Assembly: GCF_002813375.1 (NCBI RefSeq)
Contig: NZ_PHUJ01000003.1
Coordinates: forward strand, 2,232,001 to 2,296,000
From: Pseudonocardia alni
GTDB lineage: Bacteria; Actinomycetota; Actinomycetes; Mycobacteriales; Pseudonocardiaceae
DNA: 64,000 bases
Direction of reading: 5' to 3'
In this document: one piece after another, positions 1 through 7,914 of the stretch
How positions within the stretch are numbered: the stretch's first letter is position 1
Layout of the letters: the number at the start of each line of letters is the position of its first letter
The notes under the pieces: generated by a model
What the model was told of the DNA's origin: nothing
The model's input: only the letters and a program-made list of their open reading frames with translations
Database searches by the model: none
Made by a program: the position numbers and the translations under genes

Positions 1-292
1 AGCTGAACAGGCCGAGGATCAGCGGGATGTACCGCTTGAAGTCCTCGGAGCCGATCTGGTCACGCGCCATCGTGTTGCGCGGGATGTTGTAGAAGGACTC
101 CAGTCCGAACTGGAATCGGCTCGGCACGATGGACAGCTTGCGCGTGCCCAGCGTGAAGACGGCCGCGACGATGATCAGCGACAGGACCGCCAGCACCATC
201 GGCTTGGTGACGGCGCCGAAGATCGGCGGGTACTCGAACAGACCTGCGCCGGGCGGAGTGAACTCCTCGGCCGCCAGTACCAACGTGCCCAA
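1..292 (-). CDS. atpB: F0F1 ATP synthase subunit a, N-terminal part (runs off window)
   Basis: Subunit a of the membrane F0 sector, which forms the proton half-channels next to the c-ring. About 97 N-terminal codons are visible. They read MGTLVLAAEEF, then a Pro/Tyr-rich stretch (PPGAGLFEYPPIF), a first membrane helix (MVLAVLSLIIVAAVF), and the typical loop FGLESFYNIPRNTMARDQIG. I start it at a TTG (292-290) because an AAGGA ribosome site lies six bases upstream and the resulting N-terminus matches actinobacterial subunit a; no ATG or GTG fits this frame. It is the last gene of the run wecA-atpI-atpB, the same order as M. tuberculosis Rv1302-Rv1304, so the rest of the atp operon should lie beyond base 1. 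Confidence 0.93.
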   Translation of the reverse strand, partial: MGTLVLAAEEFTPPGAGLFEYPPIFGAVTKPMVLAVLSLIIVAAVFTLGTRKLSIVPSRFQFGLESFYNIPRNTMARDQIGSEDFKRYIPLILGLFS

Positions 293-652
293 TGGGGGTC
301 CTTCCGGTGCTCCCGTTCCGCATCCACGCGGAACGGGGGATCGCCTGCAAGGTGCCTCGTGGCGCGATGTGTTTCCGGGCGGCCGGGTCGAAACACCGGA
401 AGTCACCCACATCGCCTACGTGGCGGATGCTATCAGCCGTACTTCTACACGATGTCGGGGGCTCGTACGCACCTCACCTGCGCGTTCGTCCGACGAAACG
501 ATCTTGATCGGGTCCGGTGGGTCGCGTCGGGTGATTCACCGTTAACTCCCCCGGCGGTCGCCGCCCGGCCATCCGCCCGACGCCCTCGACAGCCCGCGCG
601 GACGCCCGCGAGGGCGCCGCAGGAACGGACGAAACGGTCGTCGAACCCCAGG
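293..652. other. atpI-atpB intergenic region, non-coding
   Basis: 360 bases between the end of the AtpI-like gene and the atpB start. No frame has convincing coding character. It holds the hairpin described at 312-337 and a GATAGCAT stretch on the minus strand near 428-435 that could contain a -10 box (TAGCAT), but no good -35 is seen at the right spacing. Confidence 0.5.
312..337 (-). promoter_or_regulatory. Hairpin in the atpB 5' leader
   Basis: Perfect 9-bp inverted repeat (CCCGTTCCG / CGGAACGGG) with an 8-base loop, ending about 8 bases upstream of the atpB AAGGA ribosome site. In the mRNA it would stand just before the translation start. No U-run follows, so it is not an obvious terminator; a role in mRNA stability or atpB translation is inferred only. 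Confidence 0.45.
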
Positions 653-1129
653 TCAGGCATCTGTGGACCCCGGATCGGTGCCGATCAGGATCTGGAGCTT
701 CTGCCCTGCCCAGGCCTCCGCCGCCGTCGTCGTGATGAAGACGACGAGCATGGTGACGGCCAGTGACATGCGGTGCAGACCCGGCGCACCCCCGAGGGTG
801 AACAGGGCGAGCAGGAGAATGATGGCCTTCATCGCGAGGCCGCCGAATGCGGCCAGCATCACAGCGCCCGGCTCGAGATGGGTCGTACGCAGCATCAGCA
901 CCGGCGTGAGCAGGGCCGAGCCGGTGGCCAGCAGACCACCGAGGGCCGCGGCGGACAGGCCCGGGACCCCGGCCGCGACGATCCCGCCGACGGCGCAGGC
1001 CACCGTGGTGGCCGCGCCGACCAGGGCGGCGCCGCGGGCCATCGACCCCGACAGCCGCCGCACGACCTGCGCCTGACCGAGCGCGGGACCGTCGTACTCC
1101 ACGGTCCCCCAGCGGTCCCATCGCCACAC
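653..1129 (-). CDS. AtpI-like ATP synthase assembly membrane protein
   Basis: Small membrane protein (158 aa) directly before atpB, the position of AtpI/Rv1303, a non-essential protein helping c-ring assembly. Four hydrophobic segments are visible, roughly ALVGAATTVACAVGGIVAAG, LSAAALGGLLATGSALLTP, VMLAAFGGLAMKAIILLLALF and MSLAVTMLVVFITTTAAEAW. I chose GTG at 1129 because a GGGAGG ribosome site lies about nine bases upstream and the length suits the family. An in-frame GTG at 1381 behind GGGGAGAG would add 84 Arg/Ala-rich residues, but that stretch uses many third-position A/T codons, unlike real genes here. Family assignment rests on position and membrane topology more than on motifs. Confidence 0.7.
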   Translation of the reverse strand: MWRWDRWGTVEYDGPALGQAQVVRRLSGSMARGAALVGAATTVACAVGGIVAAGVPGLSAAALGGLLATGSALLTPVLMLRTTHLEPGAVMLAAFGGLAMKAIILLLALFTLGGAPGLHRMSLAVTMLVVFITTTAAEAWAGQKLQILIGTDPGSTDA

Positions 1130-1409
1130 GGTGCGTCCGCCTCCCGGCTCACCGGCCGCCCCACCAGCGGGTACGGCTCCGCGCACACGGTAACCGGCGG
1201 GTCCGGCGCCCCGACCGGCGCCGTCCCCCGCGGTGTCCCGTGCCGCCCGGCCCGCGTCGAGAAGCTCCCGAGCGTCGTCGGACCGCCGTCGGGCGGCACC
1301 CAGGTGCTTCTCGACGCGCTCGACGGCCCTGGGACCGGGCGGCGTACGGGGCGGGCGGGCCTGATCCGTGAGCGCGGACACCTCTCCCCAGGGCCAGGAC
1401 CGGCGCCGG
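1130..1409. other. wecA-atpI spacer, probably non-coding
   Basis: 280 bases between wecA and the AtpI-like start. Open frames exist on both strands because of the GC content, but third-position bias is weaker than in neighbouring genes. Nothing firm is seen apart from the alternative AtpI start at 1381. Confidence 0.4.
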
Positions 1410-3260
1410 TCAGGCGTCGCGGTCCCGGGCGGGGTGGTGCGCGGGGGTGGGGACGGTCGGCTGGTCCGGCCCCGGTGTCGCGGCGGGGTGGGCGCGGTGG
1501 CCGGTGCCGCGCGGGTGCTGCGGGCGGGGCGGGACCGGCCCGGGGTCGGTCGGGGCCGGCGTCGGCGGTCCGGCGGCCGTGCCGCGTGGCATCCGCGGAC
1601 GGGCGGCGACGGGCCGGGGCGGGGTCGGTGGTGTGGGCGGCCCGGCATCGGCGGACGTCGTCGGGCCGACGTGTTCCGGCCCCCCGGTCGGGGTGCCCGC
1701 GAGCCGGGTGGGTCCGGGTCCGGCGGGCGCAGGTCCCGCAGTACCGGCGACCAGCGGTCCCCCGGTGCCGGCGGGCGCGCGTCGCGTCCCGGTCCGCGAC
1801 GGGCCACGCCCGCCGCTCGGCCGGTGCGCGCCCCGCGTCCACGGCGCAGGCCCCCCGGGTGCGTCCCGACCCGATGTGTCCCGCCGTGACGGCTCCCGAC
1901 CGGACGTGTCCCCGCCCGGCACGACCCGGCCCGGCACCGGTGCCGCCGCGGCGGGGCCCGGCGGTCCGGGACCGTCCTCGACCGGACCACCGGCGGACGG
2001 CCGGGCCGGGGGCGCCCGGCGCCCGGGCCCGGCGTCCGGGAGGTCGTCGGTCGAGGCGATCGCCGTCTCCCCCGCGGCGACCGGCGCCGCGGAGGCGGCG
2101 GTGCGCATCCGCGACCGGTGCGGCACTGCCGAGGCCACGAACGCCACGACCAACGCGATCCCGGTCGCGGCGAGCACCAGCCCGGTGCGGGGGACCAGGG
2201 CCAGCGCGACCGCGCCGAAGGCGATCACCGCGACCCACAGGTAGACCAGCAGCACCGCGCGCCGGTGGCTGTGCCCGACCTGGAGCAGGCGGTGGTGCAG
2301 GTGCATCTTGTCCGGGCTGAAGGGGCTGGTCCCGGCCCGGGTCCGGCGCACGACCGCCATGAGCAGGTCCAGCGACGGGATGAAGACGATCCCGACCAGC
2401 ACGACCACCGGGGAGACCAGCGCCAGCAGATCCCCGGCCGACGGGGTGTCCGACTGCGGGACGCGGCCGGACGCGCTCGTGATCGCGGCGGCCAGCATCA
2501 CCCCGACCATCATCGAGCCGGTGTCCCCCATGAAGATCCGCGCGGGGTGGAAGTTGTGCGGCAGGAACCCCAGGCAGGACCCGGCGAGCACCACCGCGAG
2601 CAGCGCGGGGACGAACGTGGCCGGATCGTTGCCGTTCTCGCTGATCAGCCCGATGCAGAACACCGCGGTCGCGAGCGTCGTGATCAGCCCGATCCCCGCG
2701 GCGAGCCCGTCGAGCCCGTCGACGAAGTTCATCGCGTTCACCAGGACGACGGTGACCAGCACCGTCAGCAGCACCGACTGACTCTGCCCCAGCGCCAGCA
2801 CCGACCCGCTGAGGAACGAGTCGCCGCCGATCGGGATCCAGATCTGGAGCCACTGGACCCCGTACAGGACCAACAGCCCGGCCGCGGTGACCTGCGCGGC
2901 GAACTTGGTGAGGGCGTCGAGGTCGTAGCGGTCGTCGAGCATCCCGACGCCGACCAGCAACCCGGTCGCGACGACGACCCCGACGACCTCGGTGCTCTGC
3001 TCGAAGTAGGCCAGCCGCAGGGCCGGGAGCTGCAGCGACAGCAGCAGCCCGGCCAGCACCCCGCCGAACATCGCGAGGCCGCCCCACCGCGGGGTCGGGG
3101 TGACGTGCACGTCCCGTCCCCGCGGCCAGGCCACCGCGCCGACCTTCAGCGCCAGCATCCGGACCGGCCCGGTCAGCAGCAGCGTGACGACGGCGGCGAC
3201 CAGCCCGACGAGCAGGAGCTCCCGGATGGGGAGTCCGTACGTGAACTGGTCAGTGGGCAC
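1410..3260 (-). CDS. wecA: Undecaprenyl-phosphate GlcNAc-1-phosphate transferase (WecA/Rfe type, MraY superfamily) with long Pro-rich C-terminal tail
   Basis: Integral membrane enzyme that transfers a sugar-1-phosphate from a UDP-sugar to decaprenyl/undecaprenyl phosphate; in mycobacteria it starts the arabinogalactan linker. Superfamily motifs are clear in the first ~380 residues: GMLDDRYDLD, NFVDGLDGLAAG, HPARIFMGDTGSM and the cytoplasmic DKMHLHHRLLQVGHSHRR loop, between about ten hydrophobic helices. Length is 616 aa against about 400 for Rv1302. The extra ~220 residues are an Ala/Pro/Gly/Arg low-complexity tail without a recognisable domain. GTG start at 3260 with GGAGAGG upstream. It follows glyA by 38 bases and precedes atpI-atpB, as in M. 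tuberculosis. Confidence 0.9.
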   Translation of the reverse strand: MPTDQFTYGLPIRELLLVGLVAAVVTLLLTGPVRMLALKVGAVAWPRGRDVHVTPTPRWGGLAMFGGVLAGLLLSLQLPALRLAYFEQSTEVVGVVVATGLLVGVGMLDDRYDLDALTKFAAQVTAAGLLVLYGVQWLQIWIPIGGDSFLSGSVLALGQSQSVLLTVLVTVVLVNAMNFVDGLDGLAAGIGLITTLATAVFCIGLISENGNDPATFVPALLAVVLAGSCLGFLPHNFHPARIFMGDTGSMMVGVMLAAAITSASGRVPQSDTPSAGDLLALVSPVVVLVGIVFIPSLDLLMAVVRRTRAGTSPFSPDKMHLHHRLLQVGHSHRRAVLLVYLWVAVIAFGAVALALVPRTGLVLAATGIALVVAFVASAVPHRSRMRTAASAAPVAAGETAIASTDDLPDAGPGRRAPPARPSAGGPVEDGPGPPGPAAAAPVPGRVVPGGDTSGREPSRRDTSGRDAPGGPAPWTRGAHRPSGGRGPSRTGTRRAPAGTGGPLVAGTAGPAPAGPGPTRLAGTPTGGPEHVGPTTSADAGPPTPPTPPRPVAARPRMPRGTAAGPPTPAPTDPGPVPPRPQHPRGTGHRAHPAATPGPDQPTVPTPAHHPARDRDA

Positions 3261-3298
3261 GTCGCGAGCGCCTCTCCGCCTCCGCCGTGGGTCTCAGG

Positions 3299-4582
3299 TC
3301 ATCCCCGAGGGTAGGCCGGTGCCTTCGAGACGAGCGCGGTGACCGCCTTCGCGACGTCGGCGAGTTCGGCGTCGCCGGCCGCGGTGTCGTGCTCGGCCTT
3401 GACCGCGCGGGCCAGCAGCGCGCCGACCTCGGCCATGTCGGCCTCGGTCATCCCCTGCGTGGTGACGCTGGGCGAGCCGACCCGGATGCCGGACGGCTTC
3501 ATCGGCGGCGCCGGGTCGTAGGGGATCGCGTTCTTGTTCAGCGTGATGCCGGCGCGGTCGCAGCGGGTCTCCGCCTCCGACCCGGTGACGCCGATCGGAC
3601 GCAGGTCCAGCAGCGCGAGGTGGTTGTCGGTGCCGCCGGAGACGGCGCGCATGCCCTCGGACTCCAGGCTCGTCGTCAGCGCCCGGGCGTTCGCGACGAC
3701 CTGGCGGGTGTAGGCCTGGTACTCCGGCTGCGCCGCCTCCTTCATCGCGACGGCCTTCGCGGCGACCGCGTGCATCAGGGGGCCACCCTGGGAGAACGGG
3801 AAGACGGCCTTGTCGATGGCCTTCGCGTGCTCCTCGCGGCACAGCACCATGCCGCCGCGCGGGCCGCGCAGGACCTTGTGCGTGGTGGCGGTGACGACGT
3901 CGGCGTAGGGCACCGGCGACGGGATCGCCTTGCCGGCGACCAGACCGATGAAGTGCGCGGCGTCGACCATGAGCTTGGCGCCGACCTCGTCGGCGATCTC
4001 GCGGAACACCGCGAAGTCGATCAGGCGCGGGTACGCGGTCGCACCGGCGATGATGATCTTCGGCTGGTGCTGCTTGGCCAGGTCGCGGACCTGGTCGTAG
4101 TCGATGACCTCGGTGTCCTCGCGGACCGTGTAGGACACCGCGTTGAACCACAGGCCGGAGAAGTTGACCTTGCTGCCGTGCGTGAGGTGGCCGCCCTGCT
4201 TGAGGTCCATGGCCAGCACGGTGTCGCCGGGCTTGGCGAACGCGGCGTAGGCGGCGAGGTTCGCGCTCGCGCCCGAGTGCGGCTGGAGGTTGGCGTGCTC
4301 GGCGCCGAAGAGCTCCTTCGTACGCGCGTTGCCGATGTTCTCCGCGACGTCGACGACGCCGCAGCCCCCGTAGTAGCGGCGGCCGGGGTAGCCCTCGGCG
4401 TACTTGTTCGACAGCGTCGACCCGAGCGCCGCCAGCACCGCGGGGCTGGTCAGGTTCTCACTCGCGATGAGCTGCAGTCCGCCGCGCAGGCGCTCGAGCT
4501 CGTCCAGCACGACGCCCGCGATCTCGGGGTCCTGCTGCTGCAGTGCGTGGAAGTCCGGTCCCCAGAAGGTCTGCTCGCTCAC
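3299..4582 (-). CDS. glyA: Serine hydroxymethyltransferase
   Basis: PLP enzyme that interconverts serine plus tetrahydrofolate with glycine plus methylene-tetrahydrofolate, the main source of one-carbon units. Family blocks are [17 protein letters not shown] near residue 40, [29 protein letters not shown], the catalytic-lysine block [14 protein letters not shown] (about residue 230) and the C-terminal PSVTTQGM. Length 427 aa is normal. GTG start with a weak ribosome site; a TAGCGT about eight bases before it could be a -10 box of a leaderless transcript. This gene is absent from the equivalent M. tuberculosis block, so it is an insertion relative to that gene order. Confidence 0.96.
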   Translation of the reverse strand: MSEQTFWGPDFHALQQQDPEIAGVVLDELERLRGGLQLIASENLTSPAVLAALGSTLSNKYAEGYPGRRYYGGCGVVDVAENIGNARTKELFGAEHANLQPHSGASANLAAYAAFAKPGDTVLAMDLKQGGHLTHGSKVNFSGLWFNAVSYTVREDTEVIDYDQVRDLAKQHQPKIIIAGATAYPRLIDFAVFREIADEVGAKLMVDAAHFIGLVAGKAIPSPVPYADVVTATTHKVLRGPRGGMVLCREEHAKAIDKAVFPFSQGGPLMHAVAAKAVAMKEAAQPEYQAYTRQVVANARALTTSLESEGMRAVSGGTDNHLALLDLRPIGVTGSEAETRCDRAGITLNKNAIPYDPAPPMKPSGIRVGSPSVTTQGMTEADMAEVGALLARAVKAEHDTAAGDAELADVAKAVTALVSKAPAYPRG

Positions 4583-4657
4583 GCCGGGACACGCTACCCG
4601 CTGCCATCCCCGCAGGCCGCGGCCGTGCAGGCGTGATCACACCCGCGGGTGGCCGCC

Positions 4658-5320
4658 TCAGACCCGGTCGATCTCCTGACCGACGACCTCCTCGACCTGT
4701 TCGGCGGTCACCCCGCCCTCGCGCAGCATGCGCGGCCGGGCGCCGGTGAGGTCGACGATCGTGGAGGCGACCGGGTCACCGGACGGGCCGCCGTCGAGGT
4801 AGACCTGCACGCTCGAGGCCAGCTGGGTGATCGCCTCGGTCACGTTCGACGCCGGCGGGTTGCCCGAGGTGTTGGCGCTCGACACCGCCATCGGCCCGAC
4901 CTCGCGCAGCAGCTCCAGCGCGACCGGGTGCAGCGGCATGCGCAGCATCACCGTCCCGCGGGTGCTGCCCAGGTCCCAGGCCAACGAGGGCGCGTGCTCC
5001 AGCACCAGCGACACCTCGCCCGGCCAGAACGCCTCGATCAGCGCCCGGGCGGACTGCGGGACTCCTGAGACGAGGCCGTCGATGGTGGTCCAGGAACCGA
5101 CGAGCACGCCGACCGGCATGTCCGGGCCGCGCCGCTTGGCGGCGAGCAGCGCGCGCACGGCGGTGCCGTTGAACGCGTCGCAGCCGATGCCGTAGACGGT
5201 GTCGGTGGGCAGGACGACCAGCTCACCCGCCCGGACGGCGCGCGCGGCGGCGGTCAGACCGCGTGCGCGCTCGGCGGGGACGCTGCAGTCGAACAGCGGC
5301 TGGGTCTGCGGTGCACTCAC
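4658..5320 (-). CDS. L-threonylcarbamoyladenylate synthase (Sua5/YrdC/TsaC family)
   Basis: Makes threonylcarbamoyl-AMP from threonine, bicarbonate and ATP, the first step of the universal t6A37 modification in ANN-decoding tRNAs. The 220-aa protein carries the YrdC core: VLPTDTVYGIGCDAF (residues 37-50), AAKRRGPDMPVGVLV, a central FWPGEVSLVL block and VSSANTSGNPPASNV (147-160). It lacks the extra C-terminal Sua5 domain, so it is the short form. GTG at 5320 is the only sensible start; the ribosome site is weak. Equivalent to Rv1301, between prmC and the wecA group. Confidence 0.93.
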   Translation of the reverse strand: MSAPQTQPLFDCSVPAERARGLTAAARAVRAGELVVLPTDTVYGIGCDAFNGTAVRALLAAKRRGPDMPVGVLVGSWTTIDGLVSGVPQSARALIEAFWPGEVSLVLEHAPSLAWDLGSTRGTVMLRMPLHPVALELLREVGPMAVSSANTSGNPPASNVTEAITQLASSVQVYLDGGPSGDPVASTIVDLTGARPRMLREGGVTAEQVEEVVGQEIDRV

Positions 5321-5424
5321 GATCCGCGAGGATACGACCGTGCCGCGCGGGGGTGCGGGGCGGCTCACATCCGCGGCGCCGGCGGGACGTCCGGACGACC
5401 GCTCCCCGCTGGGTGGGACGGGCG

Positions 5425-6327
5425 TCAGGAGCAGGGGACGCGGCGGGCGGTGACGAAGCGCGGGCGGCCGGTGAGGTCGTCGTGCTCGGTGACCTCGCCC
5501 AGCGTGCGCCGGCGGCGCAGCAGTGCCGGGACCGTCTCGCCGTGGGTGTCGTCGTGCTCGATCGCGAGGTGCCCGCCGTGCCGCAGCCATCCGCTGGCCC
5601 CGCGTACGACGGCCTGGATGATCTGGGTGCCGTCGGGCCCGCCGAACACGGCGCCGGGTGGGTCCCACCGCTCCACCTCGGGCGGCACCGGCGTCCCGTC
5701 CGGGACGTAGGGCGGGTTGCAGACGACCAGGTCGACCGCACCCTCCAGCTCGATGAGCAGGTCGGTCCACCGGACGTCGGCGACGTGCAGGGTCACCGGG
5801 CGCCCGCCCGCGGCGACGTGCGCGTCGAGGTTGCGCCGGGTCCAGGACAGTGCCGACGGGTCGGCCTCGAGAGCGTGCACCTCGGCGTCGGGCCGGGACA
5901 CCGCGAAGGCCAGCGCGAGCGCGCCGGAGCCGGTGCAGAGGTCGAGCACCCGGGGGCGGCTCACGTCGCGGATCGAGGCGAGGCCCCACTCCAGCAGCAG
6001 CTCGGTCTCCGGGCGCGGGGTGAACACCCCCGGTCCGACGGCGACCTCGACCGGGCCGAGTACCGCGGTGCCGAGGATGTGCTGCAACGGTTCGCGGGTG
6101 GCGCGGCGGGCCACGAGGGCCTGCAGCCGTTCGACGACCGGTGGGTCCACCAGCGGGGTCATCAGCAGTGTGGACCGCGACGAGCCGAGCACGTGCGCGG
6201 CGAGCAGCTCGGCGTCGACGCGCGGGGACGCGACACCGGCGGCCGCCAGGGTGCGCTCGGCCTCCGCGATCGCCACCCGGAGCGGCAGCCGGCTGCCGGT
6301 CGTGGGGCTCGCCGTCGTCTCGGTCAC
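5425..6327 (-). CDS. prmC: Peptide chain release factor N5-glutamine methyltransferase
   Basis: Methylates the glutamine of the GGQ motif in release factors RF1 and RF2, using S-adenosylmethionine; its substrate RF1 is encoded just upstream. The 300-aa protein shows an N-terminal helical region, FTPRPETELLLEW before the Rossmann fold, the SAM-binding LDLCTGSGALALA (residues 128-140) and the catalytic NPPYVPDG (204-211). GTG start at 6327 behind GGAGCC. Between prfA and sua5 as in Rv1299-Rv1301. Confidence 0.94.
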   Translation of the reverse strand: MTETTASPTTGSRLPLRVAIAEAERTLAAAGVASPRVDAELLAAHVLGSSRSTLLMTPLVDPPVVERLQALVARRATREPLQHILGTAVLGPVEVAVGPGVFTPRPETELLLEWGLASIRDVSRPRVLDLCTGSGALALAFAVSRPDAEVHALEADPSALSWTRRNLDAHVAAGGRPVTLHVADVRWTDLLIELEGAVDLVVCNPPYVPDGTPVPPEVERWDPPGAVFGGPDGTQIIQAVVRGASGWLRHGGHLAIEHDDTHGETVPALLRRRRTLGEVTEHDDLTGRPRFVTARRVPCS

Positions 6328-6395
6328 GGCTCCAGTGTCCCGGCTGCGGGGCGCGGGGACACCGCAGGTGACCGGAGCATCACCTGAGCGGGGGA

Positions 6396-7472
6396 TCATT
6401 CCGGCTCCTGCTCCCCCGCCATGGCCTCGGCGCGCTCGGCCGCGGTCAGAGCGGCGAGGACGTCGACGAGGTGGCCGTCGAGCACCGCGGACAGGTTGTA
6501 GGCCTTGAACCCGACACGGTGGTCGGAGATGCGGTTCTCCGGGTAGTTGTAGGTACGGATCCGCTCCGAGCGGTCCACCGTGCGGACCTGCGAGCGACGC
6601 TGTTCCGACGCCGCCTCGGCCGCCTCGGCCTCGGCCTTCGCCTGCAGCCGGACCCGCAGCACGTCCATCGCGCGGGCCTTGTTCTGCAGCTGGGAGCGCT
6701 CGTTCTGGCAGGTCACGACGATGCCGGTCGGCAGGTGCGTGATCCGCACGGCGGAGTCGGTGGTGTTGACGCTCTGCCCGCCGTGGCCCGAGGCCCGGTA
6801 GACGTCGACCCGGATGTCGGCGTCGTGGATCTCGACGTCGGGTGTGTCGTCGGCGTCGGGGAAGACCAGGACGCCGGCCGCGGAGGTGTGGATGCGGCCC
6901 TGCGACTCGGTGACCGGGACGCGCTGGACGCGGTGCACGCCGCCCTCGAACTTCAGGGCGGCCCACACCCCGTCGACCGGGTCCTTGCTGCGCAGGGACA
7001 GCGTGATGTCCTTGTACCCGCCCAGATCGGACGGGGTGGCGCCGAGGACCTCGACCTTCCAGCCGCGGCTCTCGGCGTAGCGGCTGTACATGCGCACGAG
7101 GTCGCCGGCGAACAGCGCGGACTCCTCGCCGCCCTCGCCGGACTTGACCTCCATCAGGACGTCGTCGCCGTCGTGCGGGTCACGCGGGCGCAGCAGCTCG
7201 GTCAGCTCGGTCTCGAGCTCGACGATGCGGGTGTCCAGGGCGTCGGCCTCGGCGGCGAAGGCGCGGTCCTCGGCGGCGAGCTCACGGGCGGCGTCGCGGT
7301 CGTCGCGGACCTGGGCGAGCTCGCGGGCGCAGCGCACGACCGGGCCGAGCTCGGCGTAGCGACGGCCCAGCTTGCGGGCCTGCGCCTGGTCGGAGAGGAC
7401 GTCCGGGTCGGCGAGGCGCTGCTCCAGCTCGGCGTGCTCTTCGAGCAGGGCGTCGACCGACTGCGTGCTCAT
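6396..7472 (-). CDS. prfA: Peptide chain release factor 1
   Basis: RF1 recognises UAA and UAG and triggers release of the finished peptide. The 358-aa protein has an N-terminal coiled-coil domain, the acidic [19 protein letters not shown] segment, the codon-reading region and the catalytic [10 protein letters not shown] loop with GGQ, followed by [23 protein letters not shown] at 7472 is chosen because AAGGAA lies seven to eight bases upstream and the N-terminus [13 protein letters not shown] is typical; upstream in-frame sequence is only the shadow of rpmE. Confidence 0.97.
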   Translation of the reverse strand: MSTQSVDALLEEHAELEQRLADPDVLSDQAQARKLGRRYAELGPVVRCARELAQVRDDRDAARELAAEDRAFAAEADALDTRIVELETELTELLRPRDPHDGDDVLMEVKSGEGGEESALFAGDLVRMYSRYAESRGWKVEVLGATPSDLGGYKDITLSLRSKDPVDGVWAALKFEGGVHRVQRVPVTESQGRIHTSAAGVLVFPDADDTPDVEIHDADIRVDVYRASGHGGQSVNTTDSAVRITHLPTGIVVTCQNERSQLQNKARAMDVLRVRLQAKAEAEAAEAASEQRRSQVRTVDRSERIRTYNYPENRISDHRVGFKAYNLSAVLDGHLVDVLAALTAAERAEAMAGEQEPE

Positions 7473-7509
7473 CGGAGATTCCTTCGAGGCGCTGGGGAGG
7501 GAACGCGAA

Positions 7510-7552
7510 ACGGCGCCCGCCTCCTCGCGTACGGCGAGGCGACGGGCGCCGT
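7510..7552 (-). terminator. Hairpin terminator after rpmE
   Basis: Two 18-base arms (7510-7527 and 7535-7552) pair with two mismatches and a 7-base loop, just after the rpmE stop. On the minus strand TTTCG follows. It lies between rpmE and prfA, so some transcripts probably end here while others read through. Confidence 0.65.
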
Positions 7553-7560
7553 GTCGGGAG

Positions 7561-7782
7561 CTACTTGGCGGCGCGCTCGCGCTTCCCGTAGCGGGCCTCG
7601 AAGCGGGCCACGCGGCCACCGGAGTCCAGGATCTTCTGCTTGCCGGTGTAGAACGGGTGGCAGGCGGAGCAGACCTCGACGCTGATGGCGCCGCTGTTCT
7701 TGGTGCTGCGGGTCGTGAACTGGTTGCCGCAACCACAGGTGACCTGGGTGTCGACGTACTGAGGGTGGATTCCCTCGCGCAT
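7561..7782 (-). CDS. rpmE: 50S ribosomal protein L31, zinc-binding form
   Basis: Large-subunit protein of the central protuberance and intersubunit bridge. The 73-aa sequence begins [10 protein letters not shown] and keeps four cysteines, CGCGNQF (Cys16, Cys18) and [11 protein letters not shown] (Cys38, Cys41), so it is the zinc-containing C+ type that stores cellular zinc. ATG at 7782 with GAGGAGAG upstream. The longer in-frame start at 7866 would only add leader sequence. Confidence 0.97.
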   Translation of the reverse strand: MREGIHPQYVDTQVTCGCGNQFTTRSTKNSGAISVEVCSACHPFYTGKQKILDSGGRVARFEARYGKRERAAK

Positions 7783-7865
7783 GGCTCTCTCCTCATCGTT
7801 GGCCGCCGGGTCCCTGGTACGACCAGGGTGAACCGGTGCCGGGAAGCTGACGGTCCATTCAACCA
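7783..7865 (-). promoter_or_regulatory. rpmE 5' leader, possible L31 ribosomal-protein leader
   Basis: About 83 bases between the rho terminator and rpmE contain a perfect 7-bp hairpin with a 3-base loop (CCCTGGT, CGT, ACCAGGG; 7812-7828), then the GAGGAGAG ribosome site. Actinobacterial rpmE genes are known to carry autoregulatory L31 leader structures. Assigning this leader to that class is an inference; I could not match it to a covariance model. Confidence 0.35.
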
Positions 7866-7900
7866 TCCGGGCCCCGGCGGAATTCCCACCGGGGCCCGGA
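7866..7900 (-). terminator. Terminator after rho
   Basis: Perfect 12-bp stem (TCCGGGCCCCGG at 7866-7877, CCGGGGCCCGGA at 7889-7900) with an 11-base loop, 15 bases downstream of the rho stop. No U-tract follows, as is common in actinobacterial hairpin terminators. Confidence 0.65.
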
Positions 7901-7914
7901 CGGCACGGCGACGA

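Noticed and set aside
653..1990. 445-residue version of the AtpI-like protein
   Set aside because: The extra N-terminus overlaps wecA out of frame and is Arg/Pro-rich shadow sequence.
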